From positions 310,001 through 374,000 of the forward strand of contig NZ_VMHP01000002.1 of NCBI RefSeq assembly GCF_008795985.1: DNA of 64,000 nt. Direction: 5' to 3'. The position numbers were made by a program, and so were the translations under genes. This document shows, piece by piece, positions 35,384 to 44,389 of the stretch. Numbering within the stretch: the first letter of the stretch is position 1; every line of letters begins with the position of its first letter. Source of the DNA: Marinobacter halotolerans (GTDB lineage: Bacteria; Pseudomonadota; Gammaproteobacteria; Pseudomonadales; Oleiphilaceae). The notes below the pieces were generated by a model that did no database searches, was not told the origin of the DNA, and saw only the letters and a list, made by a program, of their open reading frames with translations.

Positions 35384-37003
35384 ATGACAGATGCTGTCCA
35401 GGAGACAACAGACGTAACGGTTCTGCTTGTTGACGACAACCCCCAGAACCTCAAAGTGCTCTATGAAACCCTGAAAGACAAGGGTTACCGCCTGCTCATT
35501 GCCAACGAGGGCGAGAAAGCACTGGAGCTTGCCCATCGCCACACCCCCGAGGTGATCCTGCTGGACATCATGATGCCGGAACTTGACGGCTATCAGGTGT
35601 GCCAGCGACTGAAAGCTGATCCGGTAACAGCGGACTGCGCCGTGGTGTTCCTGTCCGCGCTGGATGACGTGGACGCAAAGGTGCGAGGCTTTTCACTGGG
35701 CGGTGCCGACTACATCTCCAAGCCTTTCCAGGCGCAGGAAGTGATTGCCCGGGTAAAAACCCACGCGCGGGTAATTCGTCTGGAGCGCGAGCTGCTGGCC
35801 CGCAACCGCCAGCTCGAGAATGACCAGGCAAGGATTCTGAACTCCATTAGCGAGGGCATTTACGGCCTGGATAACGAAGGCCGTATCGTGTTTGCCAACC
35901 CGGCTGCCGCCATGATTGTGCGCAGTACCGCTGGCGAGCTGATCGGCAAGAACTTTTTCGAATTGCACTTCGGCAAGCCCGACCACAACCTGGAAGATCT
36001 GCCCGCCCATGCCACCTGTTGCCAGGGCCTGCCTGAGAACCAGCGGGGCGTGGAGCTGTTCCGCGCCGATGGTACACGCTTCCCCGCGCAATACTGCTCC
36101 ACCCCCAAATGGGACGGTGACGAGCTTCACGGCGCCGTTGTGGTCTTTCGGGACATCACCACAGAACTGGAAAACGAACAGGCCCTGGAAGAAGCCCGGG
36201 ACCTGGTTCAGGAACAGCGGGACCAGCTGGCCCATGTGTCCCGCATGACCACCATGGGGGAAATGGCTGCAGGCGTCGCCCACGAGGTCAACCAGCCCCT
36301 GACCGCCATCACCAATTACGCCCGGGTGGCCAAGCGTGTGATGTCCAAGGACGAACCGGACCTTACCCTGCTGGCGGAAACCCTGGAAAAGATCGAGGCT
36401 CAGTCCCACCGCGCCAGCGAAGTGATTCGCCGTATCCGCCGCTTCATGAAAAAACCCGCCGCCGGCAAGGAAGTGCTGTCGCTGGCCGCGCTGCTGGAAG
36501 ACACGCGGCAGTTTGCCGAAGTGGATATCCGCAACAACGATGGTGGAGTAGAAGTGACGGTGGCGGACGATGTGCAGGACGTCTACGCCGACCCGGTGCA
36601 GGTGCAGCAGGTGGCACTGAACCTGATCCGAAACGCCCTGGAAGCCACACGCAGTGCCGATTCCACCGACCCGGTCAGGGTCAGCGTCACCATGGCAGAC
36701 AGCCGGTTCGCGCGGGTGGAAGTGACCGATTCCGGCACCGGGCTGTCTGAAGAAAACGAGGCCAAACTGTTTCTGCCGTTTTTCACCACCAAAGACGAAG
36801 GCATGGGCATCGGCCTGCCTACCTGTCGCTCACTGATTCAGGCCCAGGGCGGCGAAATTGGCTACCGGCGCCCCGAATTCCGGGGCGCCTGCTTCTACTT
36901 TACCTTGCCGGTTGCCGGCGTTGACGTTGAGAGCGTTGATCAGGCTGAAGGCTCTAACCAGGCTGAAGGCTCTAACCAGGCTGAAGGCTCTGCTCAGGCC
37001 TGA
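35384..37003 (+). CDS. hybrid sensor histidine kinase (REC-PAS-HisKA-HATPase)
   Basis: A 539-residue cytoplasmic sensor kinase. It begins with a REC domain (VLLVDDNPQN, ILLDIMMPELDGYQV), then a PAS domain (about 145-265, ISEGIYGLDNEGRIVFANPA), a HisKA domain with phospho-His in EMAAGVAHEVNQPLTA, and a HATPase domain with N-box NLIRNALEAT and G-boxes DSGTGLSEEN and GMGIGL. No membrane segment is seen. The C-terminus is a run of QAEGSN repeats encoded by an 18-bp tandem repeat. It is paired with the upstream regulator. Confidence 0.92.
   Translation: MTDAVQETTDVTVLLVDDNPQNLKVLYETLKDKGYRLLIANEGEKALELAHRHTPEVILLDIMMPELDGYQVCQRLKADPVTADCAVVFLSALDDVDAKVRGFSLGGADYISKPFQAQEVIARVKTHARVIRLERELLARNRQLENDQARILNSISEGIYGLDNEGRIVFANPAAAMIVRSTAGELIGKNFFELHFGKPDHNLEDLPAHATCCQGLPENQRGVELFRADGTRFPAQYCSTPKWDGDELHGAVVVFRDITTELENEQALEEARDLVQEQRDQLAHVSRMTTMGEMAAGVAHEVNQPLTAITNYARVAKRVMSKDEPDLTLLAETLEKIEAQSHRASEVIRRIRRFMKKPAAGKEVLSLAALLEDTRQFAEVDIRNNDGGVEVTVADDVQDVYADPVQVQQVALNLIRNALEATRSADSTDPVRVSVTMADSRFARVEVTDSGTGLSEENEAKLFLPFFTTKDEGMGIGLPTCRSLIQAQGGEIGYRRPEFRGACFYFTLPVAGVDVESVDQAEGSNQAEGSNQAEGSAQA
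36941..36994 (+). repeat. 18-bp tandem repeat, three units
   Basis: CAGGCTGAAGGCTCTAAC occurs at 36941-36958 and 36959-36976, with a third, slightly changed unit at 36977-36994. It encodes the C-terminal QAEGSN repeats of the kinase. Such a repeat can change copy number by slippage in steps of six residues. Confidence 0.9.
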
Positions 37004-37875
37004 TCAAGCCACTCTACGCGGCCGCTGAGATGCGGCGCGTTGCCCTTGCCATTCAGCAACTGATAATCCAGCCCCGACGTCCGGGCCTGCCAGTTCAGCA
37101 GCGCGCTGCCCGGCAGGAAGAGCGGCTTCTTGAAATCACAGTCGATGCTGAAAGCGCCGCCTTTCCAGTCCCGCTGCTGCTCCAGCAGGCTCAGCACCCG
37201 GGCCTTGCTCCACATACCGTGGGCTATGGCCCGCGGAAACCCGAACAGTTTTGCGGTAAGCGGATAAAGGTGAATCGGGTTGCGGTCCCCGGACGCCGCG
37301 GCATATTTTCGGCCGGTGGATTCCGGCACCGTGATGTCCAGGGTATTGGCGAAGGTCTCCAGTTCCGGCGGTGCCTTGCGGGTTTTACCACTGCTGGCCT
37401 CGGGCTGACGGAACAGCGTGGTGCTGCTCTCCTCCCACACCAGGCGACCTGCTGACCGGGCCTCGGTGATCAGGTCAAATTCCACACCTTTGGAGGTCTT
37501 TTTGGCCTCGCCCAGACGGACATCCAGATCCAGGGTCTCGCCCTCACCAATAGGGCGATGCTGCACAATGCGGTTGCGCAGGTGCACCAGACCAAGCAGG
37601 GGGAAGGGCACGCGGGAATCCGTCAGCACCTTAAGATGCAGGGGAAAAGCCAGCACATGGGGCCAGGTGGCGGGTACTGCGCGGTTCCGCATAAACCCAC
37701 ACACCTTGCGGTACCGCTCCAGATCCGCGCCTCCAGTGGACACACCAATCAGCTGCGCCGACACATCCGGAAGGGTGGTAGAGCCGCCCTTTTGTTTGCC
37801 CTTCGGTAGCAGGGCTTTGCTGTACATGGCGAGCAGCCCGGGCGGCCGGTTATGGTATTTTGCGTTATGAGTCAT
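36994..37875 (-). CDS. MaoC-like acyl dehydratase
   Basis: A 293-residue hot-dog-fold hydratase/dehydratase of the MaoC/FAS-type family. An N-terminal hot-dog-like half is followed by a catalytic half with YAAASGDRNPIHLYPLTAKLFG (Asp/His pair) and AIAHGMWSKARVL. It could act on 3-hydroxyacyl or enoyl thioesters with the FabG-like and thiolase genes near 40 kb. ATG 37875 has AGGAG 9 nt upstream. It overlaps the kinase gene by 10 bp tail to tail. Confidence 0.85.
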   Translation of the reverse strand: MTHNAKYHNRPPGLLAMYSKALLPKGKQKGGSTTLPDVSAQLIGVSTGGADLERYRKVCGFMRNRAVPATWPHVLAFPLHLKVLTDSRVPFPLLGLVHLRNRIVQHRPIGEGETLDLDVRLGEAKKTSKGVEFDLITEARSAGRLVWEESSTTLFRQPEASSGKTRKAPPELETFANTLDITVPESTGRKYAAASGDRNPIHLYPLTAKLFGFPRAIAHGMWSKARVLSLLEQQRDWKGGAFSIDCDFKKPLFLPGSALLNWQARTSGLDYQLLNGKGNAPHLSGRVEWLDQA

Positions 37876-38043
37876 TTTGTTACAGCTCCTGATACACCTG
37901 TGCGAGTGTGGCCTGATATGCTCTAATAAGTTCAACGGTCTCACAGTTTGGCAAACCCGGCCAGCGTGAGCATTGACCTGGCCTCACCAGCACTGCGTTA
38001 TGCCGGCCAAGCCGATTCATCAACAACTATAAAGCGGGAAGCT

Positions 38044-39075
38044 ATGCAGGAACTTCGCGACGCCGGCGTCATGCTGCGCCTGATCTACCGAGCCATGAAA
38101 AAGAAGGGCATCGACACCGACGCCATCTTTGCCAGGCTGGGGGTGGACGAGTCCTACGTATACACCGAGCAGTTACGAACACCCCACAGCGCGCAGCTGT
38201 ATTTCTGGCAGGTCGTTGAGGACGTCTCCGGAGATGAAGACATCGGCCTGCATCTTGGCCAGCTGTTGCCGGCCTACAATGGCCAGGTGCTGGAATATCT
38301 TTTCCTCAGCAGCCCCACCTTTGGTGAAGGCCTTCGTCGGGCCCAGAACTACCAGCGCTTGCTCAGCGACGCCGCAAGAACCGACTTTTTCATCGAGGGG
38401 GACGAGGCCTGCATGGTGCTTGATGCCGCCTCTGATGAAGTCAGCCGCCTTCAGCATTTCAATGAATGCTTTGTGCAGGGCCTGATTACGTTCTTCAAAT
38501 CCATCACCGAAGACCGCTTCTACCCCTCACGCATCGAGTTTGAACACCAGCGTTCGCGCGGCGAGGACCACGCCCGCGAAGTCCTGGGCTGTGACGTGGT
38601 GTTCGGCGCTGAGGAAAACCGGCTGTATTTCCCCGCCAGCTTCCTTGATCACCCATCCCCCCATGCCGAGCCGGAACTGCTGGACCTGCACGAACGCTTT
38701 GCCAGCGAGCAGGTCGCCAGGCTCGAGAAAAAAGACATCGTGGGGCAGGTGGAGCGCATCGTGGCAGAGCTGCTCGACAGCGGTGAAGTCACCCTGGACG
38801 CCGTGGCGGAACGTCTGGGCATCAAATCCAGAACCCTGCGTACCCGGCTGACCGAGGCGGAAACCAGCTTTAACCAGGTGCTGGCGGATTTCCGCTACCG
38901 CTTGGCGCGCCAGCTTCTGGCCACCACCGATGAATCCATTGACGAGATTGTGTACCTGACCGGCTTTTCCGAGCCCAGTACTTTCTACCGGGCGTTCAAG
39001 CGCTGGTCGGGCATGACACCCATTGAATACCGCAAAACCGCACAGGGCAAAGACGCCATGGTTGATGCCATGTAA
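38044..39075 (+). CDS. AraC family transcriptional regulator (OruR-like)
   Basis: A 343-residue regulator. The N-terminal arabinose-binding-like domain (about 10-190, GLHLGQLLPAYNGQVLEYLFL) is followed by two C-terminal helix-turn-helix motifs (about 235-335, VTLDAVAERLGIKSRTLRTRL and FSEPSTFYRAFKRWSGMTPIEY). A TTG at 37948 extends the frame, but ATG 38044 with GGAAG is preferred. It is divergent from the MaoC-like gene, a probable target. Confidence 0.87.
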   Translation: MQELRDAGVMLRLIYRAMKKKGIDTDAIFARLGVDESYVYTEQLRTPHSAQLYFWQVVEDVSGDEDIGLHLGQLLPAYNGQVLEYLFLSSPTFGEGLRRAQNYQRLLSDAARTDFFIEGDEACMVLDAASDEVSRLQHFNECFVQGLITFFKSITEDRFYPSRIEFEHQRSRGEDHAREVLGCDVVFGAEENRLYFPASFLDHPSPHAEPELLDLHERFASEQVARLEKKDIVGQVERIVAELLDSGEVTLDAVAERLGIKSRTLRTRLTEAETSFNQVLADFRYRLARQLLATTDESIDEIVYLTGFSEPSTFYRAFKRWSGMTPIEYRKTAQGKDAMVDAM

Positions 39076-39087
39076 AGAAGCGGCCAG

Positions 39088-39112
39088 AACGATTTTTTTG
39101 ATAAAAATCGTT
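39088..39112 (+). terminator. AT-rich hairpin after araC-type gene
   Basis: AACGATTTTT-TTGAT-AAAAATCGTT is a perfect 10-bp dyad. The right arm merges with the -35 of the tRNA promoter, so termination and promoter functions overlap. Confidence 0.5.
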
Positions 39113-39138
39113 GACATGGCAGGCCGCCTCTTTATAAT
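39111..39138 (+). promoter_or_regulatory. tRNA-Asp/tRNA-Val promoter
   Basis: TTGACA (39111-39116), a 16-bp spacer and TATAAT (39133-39138): both hexamers match the sigma-70 consensus exactly. A GC-rich discriminator (GCGCCC) follows, typical of stringently controlled stable-RNA promoters. Confidence 0.85.
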
Positions 39139-39198
39139 GCGCCCTCGTTGTCACCAAGCATTCACACCCTTGAATGCGCCTGAGGTGGCGGCCAACGC

Positions 39199-39275
39199 GG
39201 AGCGGTAGTTCAGCTGGTTAGAATACCGGCCTGTCACGCCGGGGGTCGCGGGTTCGAGTCCCGTCCGCTCCGCCA
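39199..39275 (+). tRNA. tRNA-Asp (anticodon GTC)
   Basis: A complete 77-nt cloverleaf with encoded CCA: acceptor GGAGCGG paired with CCGCTCC, anticodon loop CTGTCAC, T-arm GCGGGTTCGAGTCCCGT. It is the first of a two-tRNA transcript. Confidence 0.97.
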
Positions 39276-39298
39276 TTTTTCATCTCTTCGAGATTCCC

Positions 39299-39374
39299 GG
39301 GTGGTTAGCTCAGCTGGGAGAGCATCGCCCTTACAAGGCGAGGGTCACTGGTTCGATCCCAGTACCACCCACCA
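39299..39374 (+). tRNA. tRNA-Val (anticodon TAC)
   Basis: A complete 76-nt cloverleaf with encoded CCA: acceptor GGGTGGT paired with ACCACCC, anticodon loop CTTACAA, T-arm CTGGTTCGATCCCAG. It follows tRNA-Asp by 23 nt and ends 9 bp from the convergent FabG-like stop. Confidence 0.97.
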
Positions 39375-39383
39375 TTTTCAGGC

Positions 39384-40796
39384 TTACTTACCAATCAGCG
39401 ACTGACCGCACACGCGGACCACGTTGCCGTTTACGCCGTTTGACTCCGGATGGCAGTACCACGCAATTGCCTCTGCCACGTCCACCGGCAAACCACCCTG
39501 CGACAGACTGTTCATGCGCCGACCCGCTTCGCGGATCGTCAGCGGCATGGCCGCCGTCATCTGGGTTTCGATAAAGCCGGGGGCAACCGCGTTAATGGTC
39601 ACGCCTTTCTTTACCTGCTTTGCCATCGCCTCCACGTAACCGATCACGCCGCTCTTGGCTGCGGAATAGTTGGTCTGGCCGAAATTACCGGCAATGCCGC
39701 TGATGGACGAGATACACACAATGCGGCCGTTTTCCTTCAGCAGGTCCTGCTTCATCAGCTCTTCGTCGATGTGTTCCTCGGCGGTCAGGTTGACGGCGAT
39801 GGTCATATCCCAGAAATGCTCCGGCATATTGCCCAGGGTCTTGTCCCGGGTAATACCGGCGTTGTGAATCACCAGGTCCACGCCATCGAAATGCTGCTTG
39901 ATAAAATCCGCAATCTCGGTAGGGGCGTTTTCGTCAGTGATGTCACAGGCCAGCGCCTTGCCGCCGATGCTGTCGGTGACCTTCTGCAATTCGTGCATGG
40001 TCGGCGCAATATCCAGGCCGATCACGGTGGCGCCGTCCCGGGCCAGGGTTTCGGCAATGGAGGCGCCAATACCGCGGGACGCACCGGTCACCAGGGCGAC
40101 CTTGCCGGACAACGGCCGGGCCGCGTCTACCGGTGGAACCTCGGCGGTTTTGCCCACTTTGGCCACCTGGCCGGATACATAAGCCGAACGGGCTGACAGG
40201 AAAAACCGAACGCTGGAATCCAGCGCCTTTTCCCCACCGGGCGCCTGCAACAGCAGATTGGCGGTGGCGCCTTTCTTACCCACTTCCTTGGCCACGCTGC
40301 GTACAAAGCCTTCCAGCGCCTGATGGGCTGCGGCTTTTGCCGGCGCCCGGCAGCTCGCCGGGTCCTGCCCAATCACCAGAACCCGCCCATGGGCCGCCAG
40401 CTTCTTGATGGTGGGATGGAAGAAGTCGTAAACCGCGCGCAGGTCCTCGGTGCTTTTCATGCCGGTGGCATCGAACACCAGGGCCGAGAAACGCTGTTCG
40501 ATGTCGTCATCCAGCGACAGCGGTTCAGCCCTGTTGCCCACCTTCGCCGAATCCTTCAGAGTATCTACAGAGATACTGCTGGCGTGGAAGACTTTGGCCG
40601 GGCTGGCCTCAAGTGCCAGGCCCAGGTGGCTGACCGCCTTGCTGTCGCCTACCGCGCCGACCAGGACATTGCCCTCGATAAAAGGCTGGTCGCCGCGTTT
40701 CCAGCGCTTCAGCGGCACCGGCGAGGGCAGGCCCAGTGACTGGGCGGCGGTTTTGCCAAAAGCGGTATTCACGAACCTGAGATAGACATCAGACAT
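39384..40796 (-). CDS. FabG4-type 3-oxoacyl-ACP/CoA reductase
   Basis: A 470-residue high-molecular-weight FabG. A degenerate N-terminal flavodoxin-like domain (about 1-210) precedes a classical SDR domain (about 215-465) with TGASRGIGASIAE (NADPH binding), NAGITRD, SSISGIAGNFGQTNYSAAKSG (Ser-Tyr-Lys) and PGFIETQMT. It reduces 3-oxoacyl thioesters. It is divergent from the thiolase gene, and the pair fits beta-oxidation in reverse or polyester or lipid synthesis. Confidence 0.9.
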   Translation of the reverse strand: MSDVYLRFVNTAFGKTAAQSLGLPSPVPLKRWKRGDQPFIEGNVLVGAVGDSKAVSHLGLALEASPAKVFHASSISVDTLKDSAKVGNRAEPLSLDDDIEQRFSALVFDATGMKSTEDLRAVYDFFHPTIKKLAAHGRVLVIGQDPASCRAPAKAAAHQALEGFVRSVAKEVGKKGATANLLLQAPGGEKALDSSVRFFLSARSAYVSGQVAKVGKTAEVPPVDAARPLSGKVALVTGASRGIGASIAETLARDGATVIGLDIAPTMHELQKVTDSIGGKALACDITDENAPTEIADFIKQHFDGVDLVIHNAGITRDKTLGNMPEHFWDMTIAVNLTAEEHIDEELMKQDLLKENGRIVCISSISGIAGNFGQTNYSAAKSGVIGYVEAMAKQVKKGVTINAVAPGFIETQMTAAMPLTIREAGRRMNSLSQGGLPVDVAEAIAWYCHPESNGVNGNVVRVCGQSLIGK

Positions 40797-40959
40797 AGCG
40801 TTTTCCTTCTGAATTGCGATTAGGGCTTATAGTAAAGAAATGGCCCCGGTTTGAATTGACTCAACCCCCTTTGGCAGATGTCAGCGTTGCCAATGAGCCA
40901 GGCCCGGTTAGCGCTAGACTGCAAACCATCGCGTTTACTTTGAAATACAGGACATCATC

Positions 40960-42342
40960 ATGGCACAGGCTCCGAAAAGCACTCAAAAGAAAACTCCCGC
41001 GTCCACTGCCAAGCGGACAAAGAGCACACCCAAGTCTGCGACATCCTCTACAGCGCCCTCTCCATCAACCCAGGGCGTTCGGCGGGTCGCGATTATCGGT
41101 GGCAACCGCCTTCCCTTTGCCCGCTCAAACACGGCCTACAGCAAGGTCAGCAATCAGGAGCTGCTCACTTCCAGCCTGCGCGGCCTGGTGGACCGTTTCG
41201 GGCTACAGGGCCAGCGCATGGGTGAGGTGGTGGCTGGCGCTGTCATCAAGCATTCCCGCGACTTCAACCTGACCCGCGAATGCGTACTCAGCAGCGGCCT
41301 GGCCCCGGAAACCCCCGCCTATGACATCCAGCAGGCCTGCGGCACCGGCCTGGAAGCGGCCATACTGGTGGCCAACAAGATTGCCCTGGGCCAGATTGAC
41401 TGCGGCATCGCCGGCGGCACAGACACCACCTCCGATGCGCCCATCGGCGTCAGCGAAGGCCTGCGGGAGATCCTGCTGGACCTGAACCGTGCCAAGACCG
41501 CCGGCGAGCGCCTGAAAGCGATTTCCCGCTTCCGCCCGAAACATCTGGCGCCTTCCATTCCAGAAAACGGCGAACCCAGAACCGGCCTGTCCATGGGCGG
41601 CCACTGCCAGATCACCGCCCATGAATGGGATATCCCCAGGGATGAGCAGGACAAACTGGCCTACGAAAGCCATCAGAAACTGGCCGCAGCTTACGATGAA
41701 GGCTTCTTCGACGACCTGATGACCCCGCTGGCCGGCCTGACCAAAGACAACATCCTGCGCCCGGACACCACCCTGGAAAAGCTGGCCACCCTCAAGCCCG
41801 CCTTTGACCGGGAAAAGGGCACCATGACCGCCGCCAACAGCACCGCGCTGACCGACGGTGCATCCTGCGTGCTGCTGGCCAGCGAAGAATGGGCGAAGGC
41901 CAACAATAAGGAAATAAAGGCCTACCTGACCTTCAGCGAAGTGGCCGCCGTAGATTTTGTCGACAAGAAAGAAGGCCTGCTGATGGCCCCGGCCTACGCC
42001 GTACCCAGAATGCTGGAGAAAGCCGGCCTGACCCTGCAGGATTTCGACTTCTACGAAATCCACGAAGCCTTCGCGGCGCAGGTGTTGTCTACCCTCAAAG
42101 CCTGGGAAGACCCCACCTTTTGCAAAGACCGGCTGGGCCTGGACAAACCCCTGGGCAGCATCGACCGCAACAAGATGAACATCAAAGGCAGCAGCCTGGC
42201 CACCGGCCACCCCTTCGCCGCCACCGGTGGAAGAATTCTGGCCACAATGGCCAAAATCCTGGAACAAAACGGCAAGGGCCGCGGTCTAATTTCCATCTGT
42301 GCTGCCGGGGGGCAGGGTGTGACTGCGATTGTGGAACGGTAA
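40960..42342 (+). CDS. acetyl-CoA C-acetyltransferase (FadI-like thiolase)
   Basis: A 460-residue thiolase. A basic Ser/Thr-rich N-terminal extension of about 40 residues precedes the thiolase fold. Catalytic residues are visible: Cys in QQACGTGLEAA, His in NIKGSSLATGHPFAATGGR, Cys in ICAAGGQG, with YEIHEAFAAQ. It cleaves or condenses 3-ketoacyl-CoA. The extension resembles no transit signal. An intrinsic terminator follows. Confidence 0.92.
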   Translation: MAQAPKSTQKKTPASTAKRTKSTPKSATSSTAPSPSTQGVRRVAIIGGNRLPFARSNTAYSKVSNQELLTSSLRGLVDRFGLQGQRMGEVVAGAVIKHSRDFNLTRECVLSSGLAPETPAYDIQQACGTGLEAAILVANKIALGQIDCGIAGGTDTTSDAPIGVSEGLREILLDLNRAKTAGERLKAISRFRPKHLAPSIPENGEPRTGLSMGGHCQITAHEWDIPRDEQDKLAYESHQKLAAAYDEGFFDDLMTPLAGLTKDNILRPDTTLEKLATLKPAFDREKGTMTAANSTALTDGASCVLLASEEWAKANNKEIKAYLTFSEVAAVDFVDKKEGLLMAPAYAVPRMLEKAGLTLQDFDFYEIHEAFAAQVLSTLKAWEDPTFCKDRLGLDKPLGSIDRNKMNIKGSSLATGHPFAATGGRILATMAKILEQNGKGRGLISICAAGGQGVTAIVER

Positions 42343-42362
42343 GGTAAATAGCGGAGCGGTAA

Positions 42363-42385
42363 GTTTCCGGAAAACCGGAAGTTTT
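42363..42385 (+). terminator. intrinsic terminator after thiolase gene
   Basis: TTCCGG-AAAA-CCGGAA (42365-42380) is followed by GTTTTC, 20 bp after the thiolase stop. Confidence 0.65.
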
Positions 42386-42440
42386 CTGTGGTTTCCTTTG
42401 ACAAGCACCACCCCGATCCTTATCATGCGCAGCACATTGA

Positions 42441-42517
<77 letters not shown>

Positions 42518-42524
42518 TTATTGA

Positions 42525-42554
42525 AAAAAGCCAGTCCAATAGGACTGGCTTTTT
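42525..42554 (+). terminator. intrinsic terminator of tRNA-fMet
   Basis: An 8-bp stem GCCAGTCC-AATA-GGACTGGC flanked by AAAAA and TTTTT, so it can work in both directions. Confidence 0.88.
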
Positions 42555-42644
42555 GCTTTCTAGCGGGGGCTTTTGAGTCGCCAACTTTTTATGGGCACTT
42601 GCGTGCCGCATTGTTGGCGCCGCGAACGCTTGAGCGCGTCCGCT

Positions 42645-42656
42645 CCCCGCTACCAT
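42645..42656 (+). repeat. duplicated 12-bp 3' end of tRNA-fMet
   Basis: CCCCGCTACCAT at 42645-42656 repeats exactly the tRNA-fMet 3' end and following base at 42507-42518, 138 bp away. No other tRNA parts precede the copy, but a new terminator hairpin follows it. It may be the remnant of a second tRNA-fMet gene or an attachment-site scar. The 42518-42861 gap otherwise holds only two terminators; no credible gene was seen. Confidence 0.6.
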
Positions 42657-42663
42657 ATTCAGG

Positions 42664-42698
42664 AAAGGCAGATTGGCGAAAGCTGGTCTGCCTTTTTT
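42664..42698 (+). terminator. second intrinsic terminator downstream of tRNA repeat
   Basis: AGGCAGA (42666-42672) pairs with TCTGCCT (42687-42693) around a GAAA-capped inner stem, followed by six T. It is placed after the repeated tRNA end just as the first terminator follows the intact tRNA. Confidence 0.75.
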
Positions 42699-42861
42699 GC
42701 GTTTGCAAAGGCTAAAACTGCCTGTTTCAGAAGCAGTTGCTATACCAAACTCAACAAATGTTTACGCGAGTGTTCAATCCTTTCTGATACTTTGGCTACA
42801 TGTAATCCGGTTAGACAGCTATCGAAGATTCTCTAATAAAAATCAAAGGATTTACCCTTCT

Positions 42862-43260
42862 ATGTTCCTGAATCGACTGTCACTTGCGGAAAAAGAAGCC
42901 TTTCTCTTTCTTGCCCATCATATTGCTCATGCTGATGAATCGTTCTCTCGGGAAGAGCGAAGAATTATCGATAAATATTGCATGGAAATGCAGATTGATG
43001 ACGTTGACTATAAACATGAAGAATTCAACTTCACAGAAGTGCTTTCAGCATTTAAGTCAGAAAGCCATCAGAAGATTGTGCTTCTGGAGATTATGGCTCT
43101 GATCTTTTCAGATGGACATCTGCACCATTCGGAGCAAAAGACCCTGGACGATATTGTCGCTTTCTTTGAACTGAATCCGAACCTTGCCATTGTCTATAAA
43201 GAGTGGGCCAAGAGCATCCTGTCATTGTTTATCCAGGGTGAGGCACTTATTCATTTATGA
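42862..43260 (+). CDS. TerB-like small helical protein
   Basis: A 132-residue all-helical protein that resembles the TerB/DjlA-central domain family: HHIAHADESFSREERRIIDKY and IFSDGHLHHSEQKTLDDIVAF repeat the family's D-x-x-x-x-x-E-E metal-loop pattern. ATG 42862 is used, with AAGGA 11 nt upstream; the frame is open to 42673 through non-coding sequence. It is the first gene of an overlapping six-gene set with GTPases and AT-richer than the core genes. Role is unknown, possibly a metal-sensing adaptor at the membrane. Confidence 0.7.
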   Translation: MFLNRLSLAEKEAFLFLAHHIAHADESFSREERRIIDKYCMEMQIDDVDYKHEEFNFTEVLSAFKSESHQKIVLLEIMALIFSDGHLHHSEQKTLDDIVAFFELNPNLAIVYKEWAKSILSLFIQGEALIHL

Positions 43261-43541
43261 GCTTCCCTTGTACCGGGTGTGGCCTTTGTTGCCAGCAGTT
43301 GGCTGAGGTATCGGCTCTCGGGCATCTGGACCGTGGCGATGGAACCTGTGTCAATTTTAGTACCGCATCGGGCTGCACGGTATACGAAACCAGGCCTTTG
43401 GCCTGCCGGATTGATGAGGGCTTCAGGGTGTTTGCCTCAGATCAAATGACACTGGACGACTTCTATCACCTGAACGCCGACGTGTGCAATCAGCTTCAAG
43501 AGGCGGCAGGTATGTCGCCGACCTTCAGGGTATTTGTATGA
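43257..43541 (+). CDS. small CxxCxxCC (YkgJ-like) protein
   Basis: A 94-residue protein with CTGCGLCC at the N-terminus, a further Cys in TCVNF, and GCTVYETRPLACRID, the pattern of the YkgJ zinc- or iron-chelating family. It overlaps both neighbours by 4 bp (ATGA), so the three genes are tightly coupled. Function is unknown. Confidence 0.75.
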   Translation: MSFPCTGCGLCCQQLAEVSALGHLDRGDGTCVNFSTASGCTVYETRPLACRIDEGFRVFASDQMTLDDFYHLNADVCNQLQEAAGMSPTFRVFV

Positions 43542-44377
43542 AAAATAAATGGAAAACGGTCCCCGAAATACTGACCAACACCCTTCCAGGTTCAAAATCA
43601 AACTTTAAACGACTGGCGATGTTGATGAACAGCGACGACCTTCCAAAGGTCGCTGTTTACGGGAAGTACAACCATGGCAAAAGCAGCTTGTTGAATGCTC
43701 TGGTCGGGGAAGAAAAATTCAAAGTCGCTGATAAGCGTGAGACCGTGGACGTCACTGAGTTCGAGGCTAACGGGATTGTCTGGATTGACACTCCAGGGCT
43801 GGACGCGGACGTGGATGGCGAAGATGACCGCAAAGCCCACGACGCTGTCCGATCGAAAGCCGACATTCTTTGTCTGGTACACAGTGTCGATGCCGGAGAA
43901 CTGGATGACAGCGAACTGACGCTGTTCAAATCACTGATGCGCCGGGACAACAATTATCGTCAGAAAACCCTTCTGGTACTCACGAATATTGACAGGAAAA
44001 ACCAACAGGAGATCGAGCAGACGCTGGAGTTGATAAGACGAGACTTCCCGGATCTAACCATCCTGCAAACTGCCGCAAAGGATTACAACCTGTGGGTGAA
44101 GGATGGAAAAAACGCCCTCATCAAGCGAAGCGGTATCTCCGAGGTAAAGAGCTACCTGGAACAGCTGAAAGCCGGGGTTGGTGAGCTCCGCCGGAAAGAG
44201 GCGCTCAGGCTGATTCGCAAAGCCCGATTGGAGTTATCAGACCTTATCAAGGATAAAGAAATGGCCATTGCCAGCGCTGAAGACAAACACAAAAAATTCA
44301 AGGCGAAGTTCTGGGCGGATGTTGGGGCGGCACGAACCAAGATCCATCAGCGAGCCAAATCACTGGACGCCAGTTAA
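43538..44377 (+). CDS. dynamin-superfamily-like small GTPase
   Basis: A 279-residue GTPase. G1 is GKYNHGKSS (42-50), G3 DTPG (84-87), G4 TNID (149-152). An N-terminal helix of about 25 residues precedes it, and a basic coiled-coil tail (about 205-270, RKEALRLIRKARLELSDL) follows. It lacks the long stalk of full dynamins. ATG 43538 overlaps the upstream stop by 4 bp. It is probably part of a three-GTPase complex with the next genes. Confidence 0.75.
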   Translation: MKNKWKTVPEILTNTLPGSKSNFKRLAMLMNSDDLPKVAVYGKYNHGKSSLLNALVGEEKFKVADKRETVDVTEFEANGIVWIDTPGLDADVDGEDDRKAHDAVRSKADILCLVHSVDAGELDDSELTLFKSLMRRDNNYRQKTLLVLTNIDRKNQQEIEQTLELIRRDFPDLTILQTAAKDYNLWVKDGKNALIKRSGISEVKSYLEQLKAGVGELRRKEALRLIRKARLELSDLIKDKEMAIASAEDKHKKFKAKFWADVGAARTKIHQRAKSLDAS

Positions 44378-44389
44378 AGGAGATAACTC

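Noticed and set aside
36941..36994. CRISPR-like repeat
   Set aside because: Units are directly adjacent with no spacers and lie inside a coding tail. No CRISPR array or cas gene was found in the window.
41203..42267. 354-codon minus-strand ORF
   Set aside because: Antisense to the thiolase gene, Gly/Gln/Phe-rich shadow.
42560..42656. Possible second tRNA-Met gene
   Set aside because: Only the last 12 bases match; no acceptor, D-arm or anticodon stem can be drawn.
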